NCBI RefSeq assembly: GCF_001753165.1
Contig: NZ_CP017449.1
Location: 1 to 64,000, forward strand
Reading direction: 5' to 3'
Length of the DNA: 64,000 nucleotides
DNA from: Acidihalobacter aeolianus
Lineage (GTDB): Bacteria; Pseudomonadota; Gammaproteobacteria; DSM-5130; Acidihalobacteraceae
How positions within the stretch are numbered: the first letter of the stretch is position 1; the number at the start of each line of letters is the position of its first letter. A model generated the notes under the pieces. The model was not told where the DNA came from and did no database searches. It was given only the letters and a program-made list of their open reading frames with translations. The position numbers and the translations under genes were made by a program. Shown here one piece after another: positions 1 through 11,516 of the stretch.

Positions 1-1164
1 ATGTTCGATGCCAGTGAGACTGCAGCGGCTGCGCCACATACAGACGATGCTTGGCGCGCAGACTTCATTCGGCGTGCAGTGGCTCGTGGTATGCCACGGG
101 ATGAGGCTGAGCAGACTGCTCGAAAGATGGTCAGAGGGAAAACGATTGACTTGCCGGAGCGAATGAGTGGTAGATCGATCGGCACAAGGGGACCGCAGGC
201 CCCAAAGCTCATCCAGCCCACACAGACATCATTGTTTGATGAAAACGACTCCTTTGTCTCCGCAGGCGACCCGGGCTGTTTCTCGAAGAATGAGCTGAGT
301 ATCATCACTAAGCACCTGGAGATACACGAAACCCCCCCTACCTCGGAAGACATCGCGTTCCTGAGTACCGTCATGTGCCAGGTTGGCCTGCCACGATCAG
401 AAGTGGTTGAGCGAGAATTTTTCCGGCGTTCTGGCGATGCCTGGCTTATGGTTCAGGCAGGTGCAATTGATGAGGGTGGCGGTCCAGTAATGCAGCCTCT
501 GCCCTACGGTCCCATACCACGGTTGGCCATCGCCTGGTTATCGACTTACGCGCTACGAAATGACACTCGTGAAATCCCTGTCGGCCGGTCTGCCGCCGAA
601 TTCCTGCGCAACATCGGCAGCGATGACGGTGATACCCGTCGCCACCACATGCTGGCAAAACAATTGAAGTCATTGACGGCGTGCCGAATACAGATGGGTT
701 TTAGAGGGATCACTCATAATCCCGCGCCGATGATCAGTTCGCTGGTTACCTTTACCAAGGGCAAGCGCGGGAAACAGAGGATTGTATGGCCGGGGGTGCT
801 GTATATGTCCGAGGAATATTTCAAGACGCTTCAGAATGGCGCTACACCGTTAGATCGTCGCGCGATGTCAGCCCTGCGAGGCAGCTCGCTATGTCTTGAT
901 ATCTACTGCTTTCTCGCAAATCGGCTGCACCGAATATCTGGCAAACCGATAGTGCTTCACTGGAAAACTTTGCACGAGCAATTCGGTCAGGAATATGGCG
1001 GAAGCTCTGGCATCAAAAATTTCAAGCGCAAGTTCAAAGTCGCAATTAAATCCGTTTTGGCTGTCTACCCGCAGGCAAAGGCAAAAATCATTGAAGGCGG
1101 TTTGCAGATTGGATCGTCTCCGCCACCTATCGCCTACCGTACGAAATCCATCAAGTCGAAGTAG
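1..1164 (+). CDS. repA: Plasmid replication initiator RepA
   Basis: Probable initiator that binds the plasmid origin and starts replication. The 387-residue protein follows the plasmid RepA family layout: a variable charged N-terminus (about 1-90), the conserved block around residues 165-210 with PLPYGPIPRLAIAW followed by EIPVGRSAAEFL, and a C-terminal part with ALRGSSLCLDIYCFLANR and a tryptophan-containing segment near residue 320. The first base of the window is the ATG, so an upstream start or promoter cannot be judged. Five direct repeats follow immediately, as expected for an origin next to its initiator. The family is clear; host range and copy number cannot be inferred. Confidence 0.85.
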   Translation: MFDASETAAAAPHTDDAWRADFIRRAVARGMPRDEAEQTARKMVRGKTIDLPERMSGRSIGTRGPQAPKLIQPTQTSLFDENDSFVSAGDPGCFSKNELSIITKHLEIHETPPTSEDIAFLSTVMCQVGLPRSEVVEREFFRRSGDAWLMVQAGAIDEGGGPVMQPLPYGPIPRLAIAWLSTYALRNDTREIPVGRSAAEFLRNIGSDDGDTRRHHMLAKQLKSLTACRIQMGFRGITHNPAPMISSLVTFTKGKRGKQRIVWPGVLYMSEEYFKTLQNGATPLDRRAMSALRGSSLCLDIYCFLANRLHRISGKPIVLHWKTLHEQFGQEYGGSSGIKNFKRKFKVAIKSVLAVYPQAKAKIIEGGLQIGSSPPPIAYRTKSIKSK

Positions 1165-1182
1165 GGTGCTGCGGTCGTTTCA

Positions 1183-1558
1183 ATATGTGTAATCGGCACC
1201 CCCCGTGTCGCCGGGTTTGCGTCGACACCGATAGTTCTCTGCCCTACTTGATCATCCTCTTCGCCCCTCCGACATCGCTTTACGCCGCTTTCGGGTAATA
1301 CGTGTAATCGGCACCCCCTGGGTTGCGAAAACGGTGGTTGTTCCTTGCTTGATCTGGCGGCAGCCCTGCGAATCATATGTGTAATTGGTAGCCCCCAGGG
1401 CATGTCTTCAGCGAGACCGCCGTTCTGCCAGGTCATGCTTGGTTGGGCCGGATGATACGTGTAATTGGTAGCCCCTCAACGACAGGACGCTGAGGTTGGT
1501 TGGCTTCATTCCTCGCGCGAGGTTGAGGCCGAAATGATATGTGTAATAGGTACCCCCC
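1183..1558 (+). repeat. Five spaced iteron-like direct repeats, putative origin
   Basis: Five copies of a 22-bp repeat, consensus ATAYGTGTAATNGGYANCCC plus C-rich end, lie at 1183-1204, 1298-1319, 1375-1396, 1455-1476 and 1537-1558. All point the same way. Start-to-start distances are 115, 77, 80 and 82 bp, so they are not head-to-tail as in classical iteron arrays. Their position directly after repA makes RepA binding sites the best guess. The rest of this 420-bp gap holds no convincing gene. Confidence 0.6.
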
Positions 1559-1583
1559 CCTATGTTGAGCGCATTCGCTGCGC

Positions 1584-1967
1584 TCAAGAATGCATGCGGT
1601 CTAGCTGCCCAGTCAGCAAGCCTGCCGGCACCAGCAGCACCGTGACGCTCTTGGCTGTCATCACATAGAACAGTGGGCCGTTGCAGGCCCACTCGGCCGC
1701 CCGATGTCGTATCGACACCACCGACGCGGGTGTATCGAGTTCAGGGTCATTCGTGTCAATGCCAAAGATGTGGAGGTTGTACCCGTCCGGCTCCAATCGA
1801 GCGATGGGACGTCTGAGTGAAATCTCCACGCGATAAATCACGTGGCCCTCGACATCGCGGACGATGGGGCTGCAGACAACCCCCTTGATTGGCGACATCA
1901 CTTCGCCCAGTGGATGCTGAAGTGCAATTTCATAGGGGCAGTTCTCGGCTAACTCTATGGGGATCAT
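1584..1967 (-). CDS. Hypothetical protein, 127 aa
   Basis: I do not recognise this family. The protein starts MIPIELAENCPYEIAL, has no signal peptide or clear membrane segment, and reads as a small soluble beta-rich protein. An AAGG stretch lies just upstream of the ATG. It is convergent with the repeat region and ends 25 bp from the last repeat. A shorter overlapping frame (1408-1692) is less likely because it runs through the repeats. Confidence 0.5.
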   Translation of the reverse strand: MIPIELAENCPYEIALQHPLGEVMSPIKGVVCSPIVRDVEGHVIYRVEISLRRPIARLEPDGYNLHIFGIDTNDPELDTPASVVSIRHRAAEWACNGPLFYVMTAKSVTVLLVPAGLLTGQLDRMHS

Positions 1968-2128
1968 GTTGCCTTGACCTCAGTGACCTTGCCGCGAGTA
2001 TAGGGTGCACTTCGCCATGTGTCTTTACGGATCTCAGTTTTTCAGGTTGTGCCCGCACGTCTCACAAATCGTGTGTAGGTCATTTGCCTACGCCCGTGCG
2101 TCACGGTCATGACGATGTGGAGGCGTTT

Positions 2129-2395
2129 ATGTCGAAGTCGAATCGCACCCAAAAAGAGCGTTTCTTGTTCCAGCTAGCCGTCATCCAGAAAGGGCTGGCC
2201 ACCGCAGCCACCGTAGAGCGAATCCGAGATCTATTCGCTCAACGCTTCTGGCATTTGTCGGACGAAGCGGAAAGGGCGCTCGATCATGCATCATTGATGG
2301 GTGGCGAGCCGTACGATGCCCAAGTCATCTGGGCATCCGCTGTCGAGAGTGTTGGGCGACTGCGTCAAAATCAAGCTCGTCGACACGCTTCGTAA
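2129..2395 (+). CDS. Hypothetical protein, 88 aa
   Basis: A small charged, mostly helical protein starting MSKSNRTQKERFLFQL. The start is set by a strong GGAGG at 2119-2123, five bases before the ATG; a longer upstream reading has no such site. An intrinsic terminator follows directly. No family recognised. Single-gene unit of the plasmid backbone between the origin and the primase gene. Confidence 0.65.
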   Translation: MSKSNRTQKERFLFQLAVIQKGLATAATVERIRDLFAQRFWHLSDEAERALDHASLMGGEPYDAQVIWASAVESVGRLRQNQARRHAS

Positions 2396-2404
2396 TACTC
2401 AATA

Positions 2405-2433
2405 AGGCTCCCATATTTTTGGGAGCCTTTTTA
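2405..2433 (+). terminator. Intrinsic terminator
   Basis: A 9-bp perfect stem (AGGCTCCCA, 2405-2413, with TGGGAGCCT, 2420-2428), 6-base loop and a T-rich tail. It ends the 88-aa gene 10 bp upstream. Confidence 0.85.
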
Positions 2434-2535
2434 TCGGGCGTTGATTAGGCGTATACGGAAACTAACGAAGATCAGAATAATTCACAGGTTCAGTGATCCA
2501 CTGCCATGGCGACATCCTCCTGTGATCGTTATTGG

Positions 2536-3918
2536 TTAGTGGTTGGTTGCAGGTACTGCTTGTCGCCTTGATTGAGCGGGATTCTGCGATCCCTTCGATG
2601 CTTGCCGTGGTTCGCGCACGGGCTTGTTCTTGGGAGCTTGTGGGTCGACACGTTGCCAGGCGTTGTCGTCGGTGTCTGGGTCTCGGTCCCAACGAGCTAC
2701 GCACAGTCCACCTTCGAGATCGACTACCTCGATACACGTGTACTCCGGCGTGCCGTGACTACGGATCAGGCCGGGCACGTCATCACCCTGCAGACAGGAA
2801 TGCCTGACCCGGTGCCCGTCATTCGCTTCGACCGTGATGCGGTAACGCACGGGAGTCGGGAGAAAGCGGAGGTGGCGCAGCACCGACAACAGCAGCTCGC
2901 GGGCCGTGCCGGAGGGTTTGCGATTCTGTTTGCGGCACCAGTCCCAGGCATCCTCGGTCTCGCGCAGACCGAGGCTCGTCGGTGGCAGCATGGCGAGGTG
3001 TTGACCTGGCACATTGGCAATCTGCCGATACAGCCATTCGGCTTTCTGGTCGCCGGGTTCATCGGGGTCCGGCCAGATCACGTGGTAGCGCGACTGTCTG
3101 GCGAGCAGTGCCTCAAAATCGTGAGCCTCTGGTCGTGAACCAATCAGGGACAAGGCAATGAGGTCGGGTGCGAGTTGGCGTAATGCGTCGGCGCTTTTCT
3201 CTCCTTCAACCCAGATCAGTGGCATCTGCTCGAACTGTGCGATCCGTTCGTACCCGTAGGGGTAGACGCGGAGGCCTCGCTCGATGTCGTCATACGACAA
3301 CCCCGAACCCGTCCAGCGGACCTTGCCATGTTCCCTGCGCGGCGTGGCCTGTCGAAAGGTCTTATCCATCTCGCCGTCGTGGTTCACGAGATCGAAGCGA
3401 TAGACGCGCAGCGCGGGTTCCCCTTCAGGCATCGCGTGATAGGTCCACGGACCGTAGCCACTGGGTTCGGCGCTGACAATGTCCTCATGCAGCCCCTTGA
3501 GCGCGTAAGGGTAACGGTCGGGTGGGGGCGGAGCCTTGAGAGACAACTCGGCAAATTCCTTGCGGGCGTCCTTCTTGTAGCGACTCGGGCCGCGTGCGGA
3601 TTGTGGGGCTGGTCGAGGGGTCGGGCGGTAAGTGCCTTTGCGGAGCGCGAGCAGGGCCGGGTGGTTGTCAGGCCACAGGTGCGGGGTGAGGCTTTCCATC
3701 ACCGTCACACGATCGCAGCCGGCGTAGCACTTGCACTGTGGCCAGCCGTCCTGATCGACCCAGAGCTGCAGCGAAGGGTTGTGGTCATCGTGTGCAGGGC
3801 ATAGCCCCACCACCGATTCGCCATAGCGTGTGCGCTTGCGCGAAGCGTGGCGCACGCCGCCGTCACCCGACCACAGGCCGATCCAGTCGGTGTTGGGTGG
3901 TGGCGGATATTCGCTCAC
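2536..3918 (-). CDS. Primase-like TOPRIM protein with zinc finger
   Basis: Likely plasmid DNA primase or primase-like protein, 460 aa. Residues 40-68 hold a CHC2-like zinc-binding pattern (C40, H43, C62, C64, C68 in GLCPAHDD and QCKCYAGCD). A TOPRIM region follows, with WVEGEKSADAL near 236-246 (the conserved Glu) and an acidic D284-P-D286 in YHVIWPDPDEPGD. The order zinc finger then TOPRIM is that of DnaG-type plasmid primases, but no helicase domain is present. The C-terminal 60 residues are basic and low in complexity. It is read leftward from a palindromic promoter/operator at 3955-3970. Confidence 0.75.
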   Translation of the reverse strand: MSEYPPPPNTDWIGLWSGDGGVRHASRKRTRYGESVVGLCPAHDDHNPSLQLWVDQDGWPQCKCYAGCDRVTVMESLTPHLWPDNHPALLALRKGTYRPTPRPAPQSARGPSRYKKDARKEFAELSLKAPPPPDRYPYALKGLHEDIVSAEPSGYGPWTYHAMPEGEPALRVYRFDLVNHDGEMDKTFRQATPRREHGKVRWTGSGLSYDDIERGLRVYPYGYERIAQFEQMPLIWVEGEKSADALRQLAPDLIALSLIGSRPEAHDFEALLARQSRYHVIWPDPDEPGDQKAEWLYRQIANVPGQHLAMLPPTSLGLRETEDAWDWCRKQNRKPSGTARELLLSVLRHLRFLPTPVRYRITVEANDGHRVRHSCLQGDDVPGLIRSHGTPEYTCIEVVDLEGGLCVARWDRDPDTDDNAWQRVDPQAPKNKPVREPRQASKGSQNPAQSRRQAVPATNH

Positions 3919-3954
3919 GTCTGAAAAGTACCTTATGAGGGTGATTGGTTGTGA

Positions 3955-3970
3955 ATAGTATTATACCAAT
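3955..3970 (-). promoter_or_regulatory. Palindromic operator overlapping -10 (site a)
   Basis: AGTATTATACC at 3957-3967 fits the RGTAT-N-ATACY palindrome found six times in this window. Read on the minus strand it contains TGGTATAAT, an extended -10 box, 37 bp upstream of the primase ATG. The small plus-strand operon at 4051 starts on the other side, so the site could serve both. Confidence 0.6.
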
Positions 3971-4050
3971 CGTCAGATTGAGGCCAGTCTTAAAGCCGCA
4001 ATCATGCGGTAACGCGGGGTGGGCGCTTTCCCACATTTGGAGAAATCACG

Positions 4051-4380
4051 ATGTCCACAATCAGGAAATCAGAGCTGTTTCTGGATATTCAGAACCCCGA
4101 CGGTTCGCAGATGTCGGTACGCGAAGTCAATGCACATGCGCATCGACTGATGCGCGTTGTCAGGGCCAGTACCGCATTTGGGGACTTTATGCTGAGCGAT
4201 ATTCATTATCGCATCGAAGCAATCGGTCAGCAGTACAAGCTGACATATACAGAGCGGCGTTCGTCGTTTCTGTTGCGCTTTTTCTTTGCGCCTGGGCTGA
4301 TCCTCTCGGGTCGGCGTCCATTTGGTTTTTTCACCCCGGACACACGTTCTTTGATGAAACAAATTGGAGGTCAGCCATGA
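4051..4380 (+). CDS. Hypothetical protein, 109 aa
   Basis: Small protein starting MSTIRKSELFLDIQNP, of unknown family. A hydrophobic patch (LLRFFFAPGLIL) near residue 75 may be a membrane-touching segment but is too short to call. The ATG is preceded by TGGAGAAATCACG. It overlaps the next gene by ATGA, so the two are translationally coupled. It is divergent from the primase gene and shares its palindromic operator region. Confidence 0.6.
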   Translation: MSTIRKSELFLDIQNPDGSQMSVREVNAHAHRLMRVVRASTAFGDFMLSDIHYRIEAIGQQYKLTYTERRSSFLLRFFFAPGLILSGRRPFGFFTPDTRSLMKQIGGQP

Positions 4381-4565
4381 GCGATGCGAGGTTCAAAGCG
4401 AGGAAAATGACCGCGAGCGGGCCACTGCAGGAAATGGAGTTTACCCGTCCTCGGTTGCCTAATCCGGTCACGCAACTAGCCGAAGCGACGACCTTTGCCA
4501 ACGAGGGCGTCGATCCGCTATCTGGCGTCTGGATCGCCGTCGAGCCGTTGCCTGACGACGAGTAA
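4377..4565 (+). CDS. Hypothetical protein, 62 aa
   Basis: Second gene of a two-gene unit; its ATG overlaps the upstream stop (ATGA), with TTGGAGG at about 4363-4369 as ribosome site. The product starts MSDARFKARKMTASG and ends in acidic residues. No family recognised. A terminator follows within 10 bp. Confidence 0.6.
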   Translation: MSDARFKARKMTASGPLQEMEFTRPRLPNPVTQLAEATTFANEGVDPLSGVWIAVEPLPDDE

Positions 4566-4573
4566 ATACATAC

Positions 4574-4605
4574 AACCCGGTCACATTATTGTGGCCGGGT
4601 TTTTT
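4574..4605 (+). terminator. Intrinsic terminator, target of the transposon
   Basis: Twelve-bp stem (4574-4585 with 4590-4601, one mismatch), ATTA-type loop and a T run. The T run is part of the 8-bp sequence TTTTAATT (4602-4609) duplicated by the large transposon that starts at 4610. Confidence 0.85.
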
Positions 4606-4609
4606 AATT

Positions 4610-4634
4610 GGGTATTCGGAATTGAGTGTTGAAC
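4610..4634 (+). repeat. Left terminal inverted repeat of ISL3-type transposon
   Basis: Starts GGGTATTCGGAATTGAGTGT and continues TGAAC. It is paired with 17346-17370 and abuts the left TTTTAATT duplication. Confidence 0.85.
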
Positions 4635-4760
4635 TCAGCAATGAAGATGGAGCTGCCTCTTGTTGAATGTCGGTCGCCGCAGAAGAATCGATGTTCGCAT
4701 CAAGTTGTTGAAAAGTGATTGGCGCAACAGGCTCAGGTCCGTCGATTATCTTTTATTGTA

Positions 4761-4784
4761 GGGTATCCAAAATTAGTGGTTGAA
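4761..4784 (+). repeat. Subterminal copy of the ISL3-type end
   Basis: GGGTATCCAAAATTAGTGGT followed by TGAA resembles the terminal repeat, in the same orientation and 151 bp inside the left end. No matching 8-bp duplication was seen, so it is more likely a second transposase-binding site or an old end than a separate insertion. Confidence 0.5.
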
Positions 4785-5005
4785 GATGACAGGATCTTTC
4801 AACGTAAAGTGGTGCCGTATTTGGTTGAAGCGGCCAAGCTATGAAGGGGTGATTGAGTTATGGACGGCTGCTTTTCATTTGGATGAGTGCGTACTTTCGA
4901 CCCGAAGCCGTCTGTTGTCTTCGCCAGGCCATGATGGCCGGTATCTGAACTAAAGCAGGCGACAATTGATAAGAAGTGTGTATAGGATTGATGACGACTT
5001 AGTCA

Positions 5006-5683
5006 TCAGCCTTCGCAATACTTCCATATGAACTCCCCTGAAAAGTCCATGAACCAGATGAATATCTGATGTACGCGATCGGACATGTGATCAGCCTCTA
5101 CACGGAGATTCTTGTTACGGGGTATATTCCAAATTTGACGTACGACGATACTATCTATGATGTCGTCAGCAACTTTGAAATACCAAAGATGAGCGGTGCT
5201 GCCTCTTGTTATCGATGAATACCTTGCGTCGGGACGACCTGCTCTGTCAGCAAGTGCCATTTTAATCATCTTGCCGCTTTCATCATAGTGAAATGCCAGA
5301 TTGTGACGAACGCGACCGATTATCTGCTCAAACTCCTTGGATTTCGGTGCATTCGGTAGGAATTGGACTAATTCCCAGAAGGATTGTTGCGTTCTATCGT
5401 CACAACGCGTAATGAGCGTCGAGAGTTGTGGGTCGTTCTTGATTTCTTCGATGACTTTAAATCCTTCTTTAAGGTGGGCAAGCTGTATTCTCAAGAAATA
5501 CATCCCGGCACCAATCTTTCGCGCGGTTAACCAACTCGGCCGCTCCTTCTTCCATTCTCCCAGGGACTGATTCGAAAGCGACAGGTCGTTGCAGACCATC
5601 ATCAGTTTGATGACGGAGATTGCACCGGGGCCCCTACCCTGAAATCGTTCAAGGTTTAATGACCGCGTGCTTGTCCTATTCAC
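5006..5683 (-). CDS. HEPN-like hypothetical protein, 225 aa
   Basis: Transposon cargo gene of unknown family. Most of the protein is predicted helical. Near residue 127 it has GRVRHNLAFHYDE, which contains R-H-x4-H, close to the Rx4-6H motif of HEPN ribonucleases and abortive-infection proteins. No nucleotidyltransferase partner is present next to it. It sits at the left edge of the transposon, pointing outward, and AT-rich sequence precedes its start. The HEPN assignment is an inference from one motif. Confidence 0.55.
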   Translation of the reverse strand: MNRTSTRSLNLERFQGRGPGAISVIKLMMVCNDLSLSNQSLGEWKKERPSWLTARKIGAGMYFLRIQLAHLKEGFKVIEEIKNDPQLSTLITRCDDRTQQSFWELVQFLPNAPKSKEFEQIIGRVRHNLAFHYDESGKMIKMALADRAGRPDARYSSITRGSTAHLWYFKVADDIIDSIVVRQIWNIPRNKNLRVEADHMSDRVHQIFIWFMDFSGEFIWKYCEG

Positions 5684-5803
5684 GTTAATGTGGCCCCATC
5701 GTAATAATTAACAGGTAATATAAGTAGAATAAATCTGTCGCGTGAGAAACCGAAGGGTGTTTGACTCGCTTATTAGGGGTATATTTTCAGATTAGTACAT
5801 TAA

Positions 5804-7105
5804 CAGGCTGTTGAAAAACTCCCCAGATTGTCGAAGATGGGGTCTCGGATAAATAAGGACGATAGCGAAGATGCGAGGAGCTGATATTCAGCAGGATGGG
5901 CTGTTCAGCACGGTGAGTCCGGAGCAACGAGTGCCGAAGGATCACCCACTTCGGCCGATCCGGCAGATGGCCGACGAGGCGCTTGCGGCATTGGATGGCG
6001 ACTTCGATGCGCTTTACGCAGGACTGGGGCGCGACTCGATCCCACCGGAGAAGCTGCTGCGGGCCCAGCTGCTGATGGCGCTGTACTCGATTCGAAGCGA
6101 ACGCCAGCTGATGGAGCAGCTCGACTACAACCTGCTGTTTCGTTGGTTCGTGGGTTTTTCGATGGATGACAAGGTCTGGCACCACTCGACGTTCACCAAG
6201 AACCGCGATCGGTTGCTTGAGGGCGAAGTGGCGCACCGCTTTTTTGCCCAGGTGCTCGAGCAGGCCCGGGGTGCGGATCTGTTGTCCAGGGAGCATTTCA
6301 GCGTCGACGGCACCCTGATCGAGGCCCTGGCTTCGCTCAAGAGCTATCGGCCGAAGGATGAAGACGAACCGCCGACGCAGGGCAGCGGCCGCAACCCCTC
6401 GGTGGACTTCCGCGGTGAGCGCCGCACGCGCGACACCCATGCCTCGAAGACCGACCCGCAGGCCTTTCTCTTTCGCAAGAGCCAAGGCACGACCGCCAAG
6501 CTCAGCTACATGGGCCATCTGCTGATGGAGAACCGCCACGGCCTGGTGGTCGATGCGCGGGTCAGTCAGGCGACGGGCCGGGCCGAACGGGAGGTGGGTG
6601 CCGAGATGGTCGAAGCGCTCACAGGCACGCATCGGGTGACCGTGGGCGCGGACAAGAACTACGACACACGGGGCTTCGTGCGGCGGCTTCGCGAGGCGAA
6701 CGCCACGCCACACGTTGCGCAGAACGACACCCGGCGTGCCTCGGCGATCGATGGACGTACCACGGCACGTCCTGGCTACCGCAGCAGCCAGACGATCCGC
6801 AAGCGGATCGAGGAATGCTTTGGGTGGGCGAAGACGATCGGTGGGCTGCGCAAGAGCCGGTTTGTAGGTCCCGAGAAGCTCGACTTTCAGTTCGTGCTGA
6901 CGATGGCCGCCTACAACCTGGGTTCGGATGCGCAATCTGGGGGTGGCGGCATGTTGAAGGCTGTCATTCGAGGGATTACTGCGTCCGAAACACCGATTTC
7001 CAGAACCATTGACCCAACAATTGGCGTAATTCATCCGTATCGGCATTTGCAGACGATCTTTCGCGCCCAAAATGCCGAGAAATCGCGGCCAATTTCAACA
7101 GCCTG
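5804..7105 (+). mobile_element. IS5-family insertion sequence (nested)
   Basis: The ends are CAGGCTGTTGAAA at the left (5804) and its exact complement TTTCAACAGCCTG at the right (to 7105). TTAA flanks both sides (5800-5803 and 7106-7109); a 4-bp YTAR-type duplication is usual for IS5. The 1,302-bp length fits the family. It inserted inside the larger ISL3-type transposon, between the HEPN-like gene and a periplasmic protein gene, so it is younger than the transposon. Confidence 0.85.
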
Positions 7106-7109
7106 TTAA
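5871..7109 (+). CDS. IS5-family DDE transposase
   Basis: 412 aa. The N-terminal DUF772-like region (KLLRAQLLMALYSIRSERQL) is followed by the DDE core: FSVDGTLIEA (first Asp), VGADKNYDTRGFV (second Asp) and KRIEECFGWAKTIGG (Glu). This is complete and probably active. The reading frame runs through the right inverted repeat, and its stop codon TAA lies inside the TTAA target duplication, so the last residues and the stop depend on the insertion site. Confidence 0.9.
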   Translation: MRGADIQQDGLFSTVSPEQRVPKDHPLRPIRQMADEALAALDGDFDALYAGLGRDSIPPEKLLRAQLLMALYSIRSERQLMEQLDYNLLFRWFVGFSMDDKVWHHSTFTKNRDRLLEGEVAHRFFAQVLEQARGADLLSREHFSVDGTLIEALASLKSYRPKDEDEPPTQGSGRNPSVDFRGERRTRDTHASKTDPQAFLFRKSQGTTAKLSYMGHLLMENRHGLVVDARVSQATGRAEREVGAEMVEALTGTHRVTVGADKNYDTRGFVRRLREANATPHVAQNDTRRASAIDGRTTARPGYRSSQTIRKRIEECFGWAKTIGGLRKSRFVGPEKLDFQFVLTMAAYNLGSDAQSGGGGMLKAVIRGITASETPISRTIDPTIGVIHPYRHLQTIFRAQNAEKSRPISTAC

Positions 7110-7153
7110 GAAAAGATCTTCCCTCAATTATTCCATGTTAGGTAGAGCTCTAT

Positions 7154-7618
7154 TTATGGAGTTATGCCTTGCCATTTTCGAACAAGATCACAAGACTGCC
7201 TTATATCAGACCTTAGCTGCTGGGCATCAATGACCATCGCAGCATCTTGGATGCTGCCCATAATCTGGCTGATGTATTGATCGGTCATTTTACATCTATA
7301 ACCAAACAACAATTTTTCTCCCGACAGTTGGTAATAAACCAATCGTTTGTCTTTTGGATTCCCCATGCTGGTATATAGACTGGCAAGCGTGCCCAGAAAA
7401 TTAAGGTGAGTAGTTATGCTTTCTGCTGCTGATGATAGGCCATCTTGAATAGATGGAACTATGTCAGGCCCTTGTAGGCTATAAATATCATGATCATCGA
7501 CTCGCAATTTTTTTACGATCTTGGAAAGAGGGGCATCTTCATATTTGAATGTGCTTGCATGAACTGATGGCACGATGATCACTAGTGAAATCAGCAAAGG
7601 AATATTTCTTATAGACAT
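7154..7618 (-). CDS. Exported hypothetical protein, 154 aa
   Basis: The start at 7618 (MSIRNIPLLISLV) is chosen because it has AGAGGA upstream and gives a clean signal peptide, MSIRNIPLLISLVIIVPSVH then A-S cleavage. A TTG 33 bases upstream is the alternative. The mature part has two Cys (CKMTDQ and SCDLVRKW) that could form a disulfide. No family recognised. Cargo of the large transposon, placed between the IS5 element and hsdR. The 320 bp to its left-hand neighbour hsdR (7619-7942 on the far side) shows nothing else. Confidence 0.6.
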   Translation of the reverse strand: MSIRNIPLLISLVIIVPSVHASTFKYEDAPLSKIVKKLRVDDHDIYSLQGPDIVPSIQDGLSSAAESITTHLNFLGTLASLYTSMGNPKDKRLVYYQLSGEKLLFGYRCKMTDQYISQIMGSIQDAAMVIDAQQLRSDIRQSCDLVRKWQGITP

Positions 7619-7942
7619 ATAGGAAATCCTCTTTGAGAAGGGTGGGTTCAATTGCAGTCAGTTTCTCATATTGAATCGCCACCTCTTATATAGGCACAGG
7701 TGATCCACATTCTGTTTCATAGCGAGACAGGCGACAATCGGAAGCAGTCAATCAAATGTCCAAGGAGTAGATGCTGTGACCGACTCCTTCTGGCCGAAAG
7801 CACCAGTTCAGACAAGCATCCACATAACGGACACTACCAGAATCAGCTATCTCCATCACAGACGTAGTCAACCACATAGTTAGAGATAGGGCCCGGTGAT
7901 GACAGTTGGTATTTCAACCAGTATTTTATGCGGAGACCACCG

Positions 7943-11148
<3,206 letters not shown>

Positions 11149-11149
<1 letters not shown>

Positions 11150-11516
11150 CACACCCCCTCCCACGACGTGGGGGCGCGATTCATCGTACCCGGAATCGCA
11201 TGCGGATTTTCGGGCGTTTGGGGCGCAATGAATTGCGCCCCTACGGGTTGAATGCAGACGATTCCGTGAAAACGATTGGGCATCATCACACACGCATCCA
11301 GGGTCACACCGTTGAATCGTTCCGGCAACGTCATCCATTGCTCGTGCAGGCAGCGTCCGGCCTCGGTCAGCCGTATTTTCATCGTCCGCAACCTGCCCCA
11401 AATAAACACGCCCGGTCCTGCGTGCAGATCGTCACGAAATACGCCCCGGCCTGGGCATAGTCGTAATCCTTCAGGCGCAGGCTGCGGCGATGGTGGTGAT
11501 CGGGGCTGAAGGTCAT
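11149..11516 (-). pseudogene. Truncated, frameshifted RAYT (Y1 transposase-like)
   Basis: Starts MTFSPDHHHRRSLRLKDYDY at 11516, with the REP-associated tyrosine transposase hallmark [16 protein letters not shown]. The frame breaks near 11395 and resumes in another phase with [10 protein letters not shown] and [12 protein letters not shown]. The family signature MPNHxH here reads MPNRFH, so one metal-binding His is lost. Sequence ends abruptly at the hsdR start, lacking the C-terminal catalytic part. It overlaps both neighbours by start/stop codons. Probably a non-functional remnant left when the operon was assembled. Confidence 0.75.

Noticed and set aside
4761-4784. Left end of a separate, independent ISL3 insertion
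   Set aside because: The 8 bases before it (TTATTGTA) were not found after any right-end copy, so there is no matching target duplication.
5787-7070. 427-codon minus-strand open frame
   Set aside because: Antisense shadow of the IS5 transposase; composition mirrors the plus-strand gene and no ribosome site or family motif is seen.
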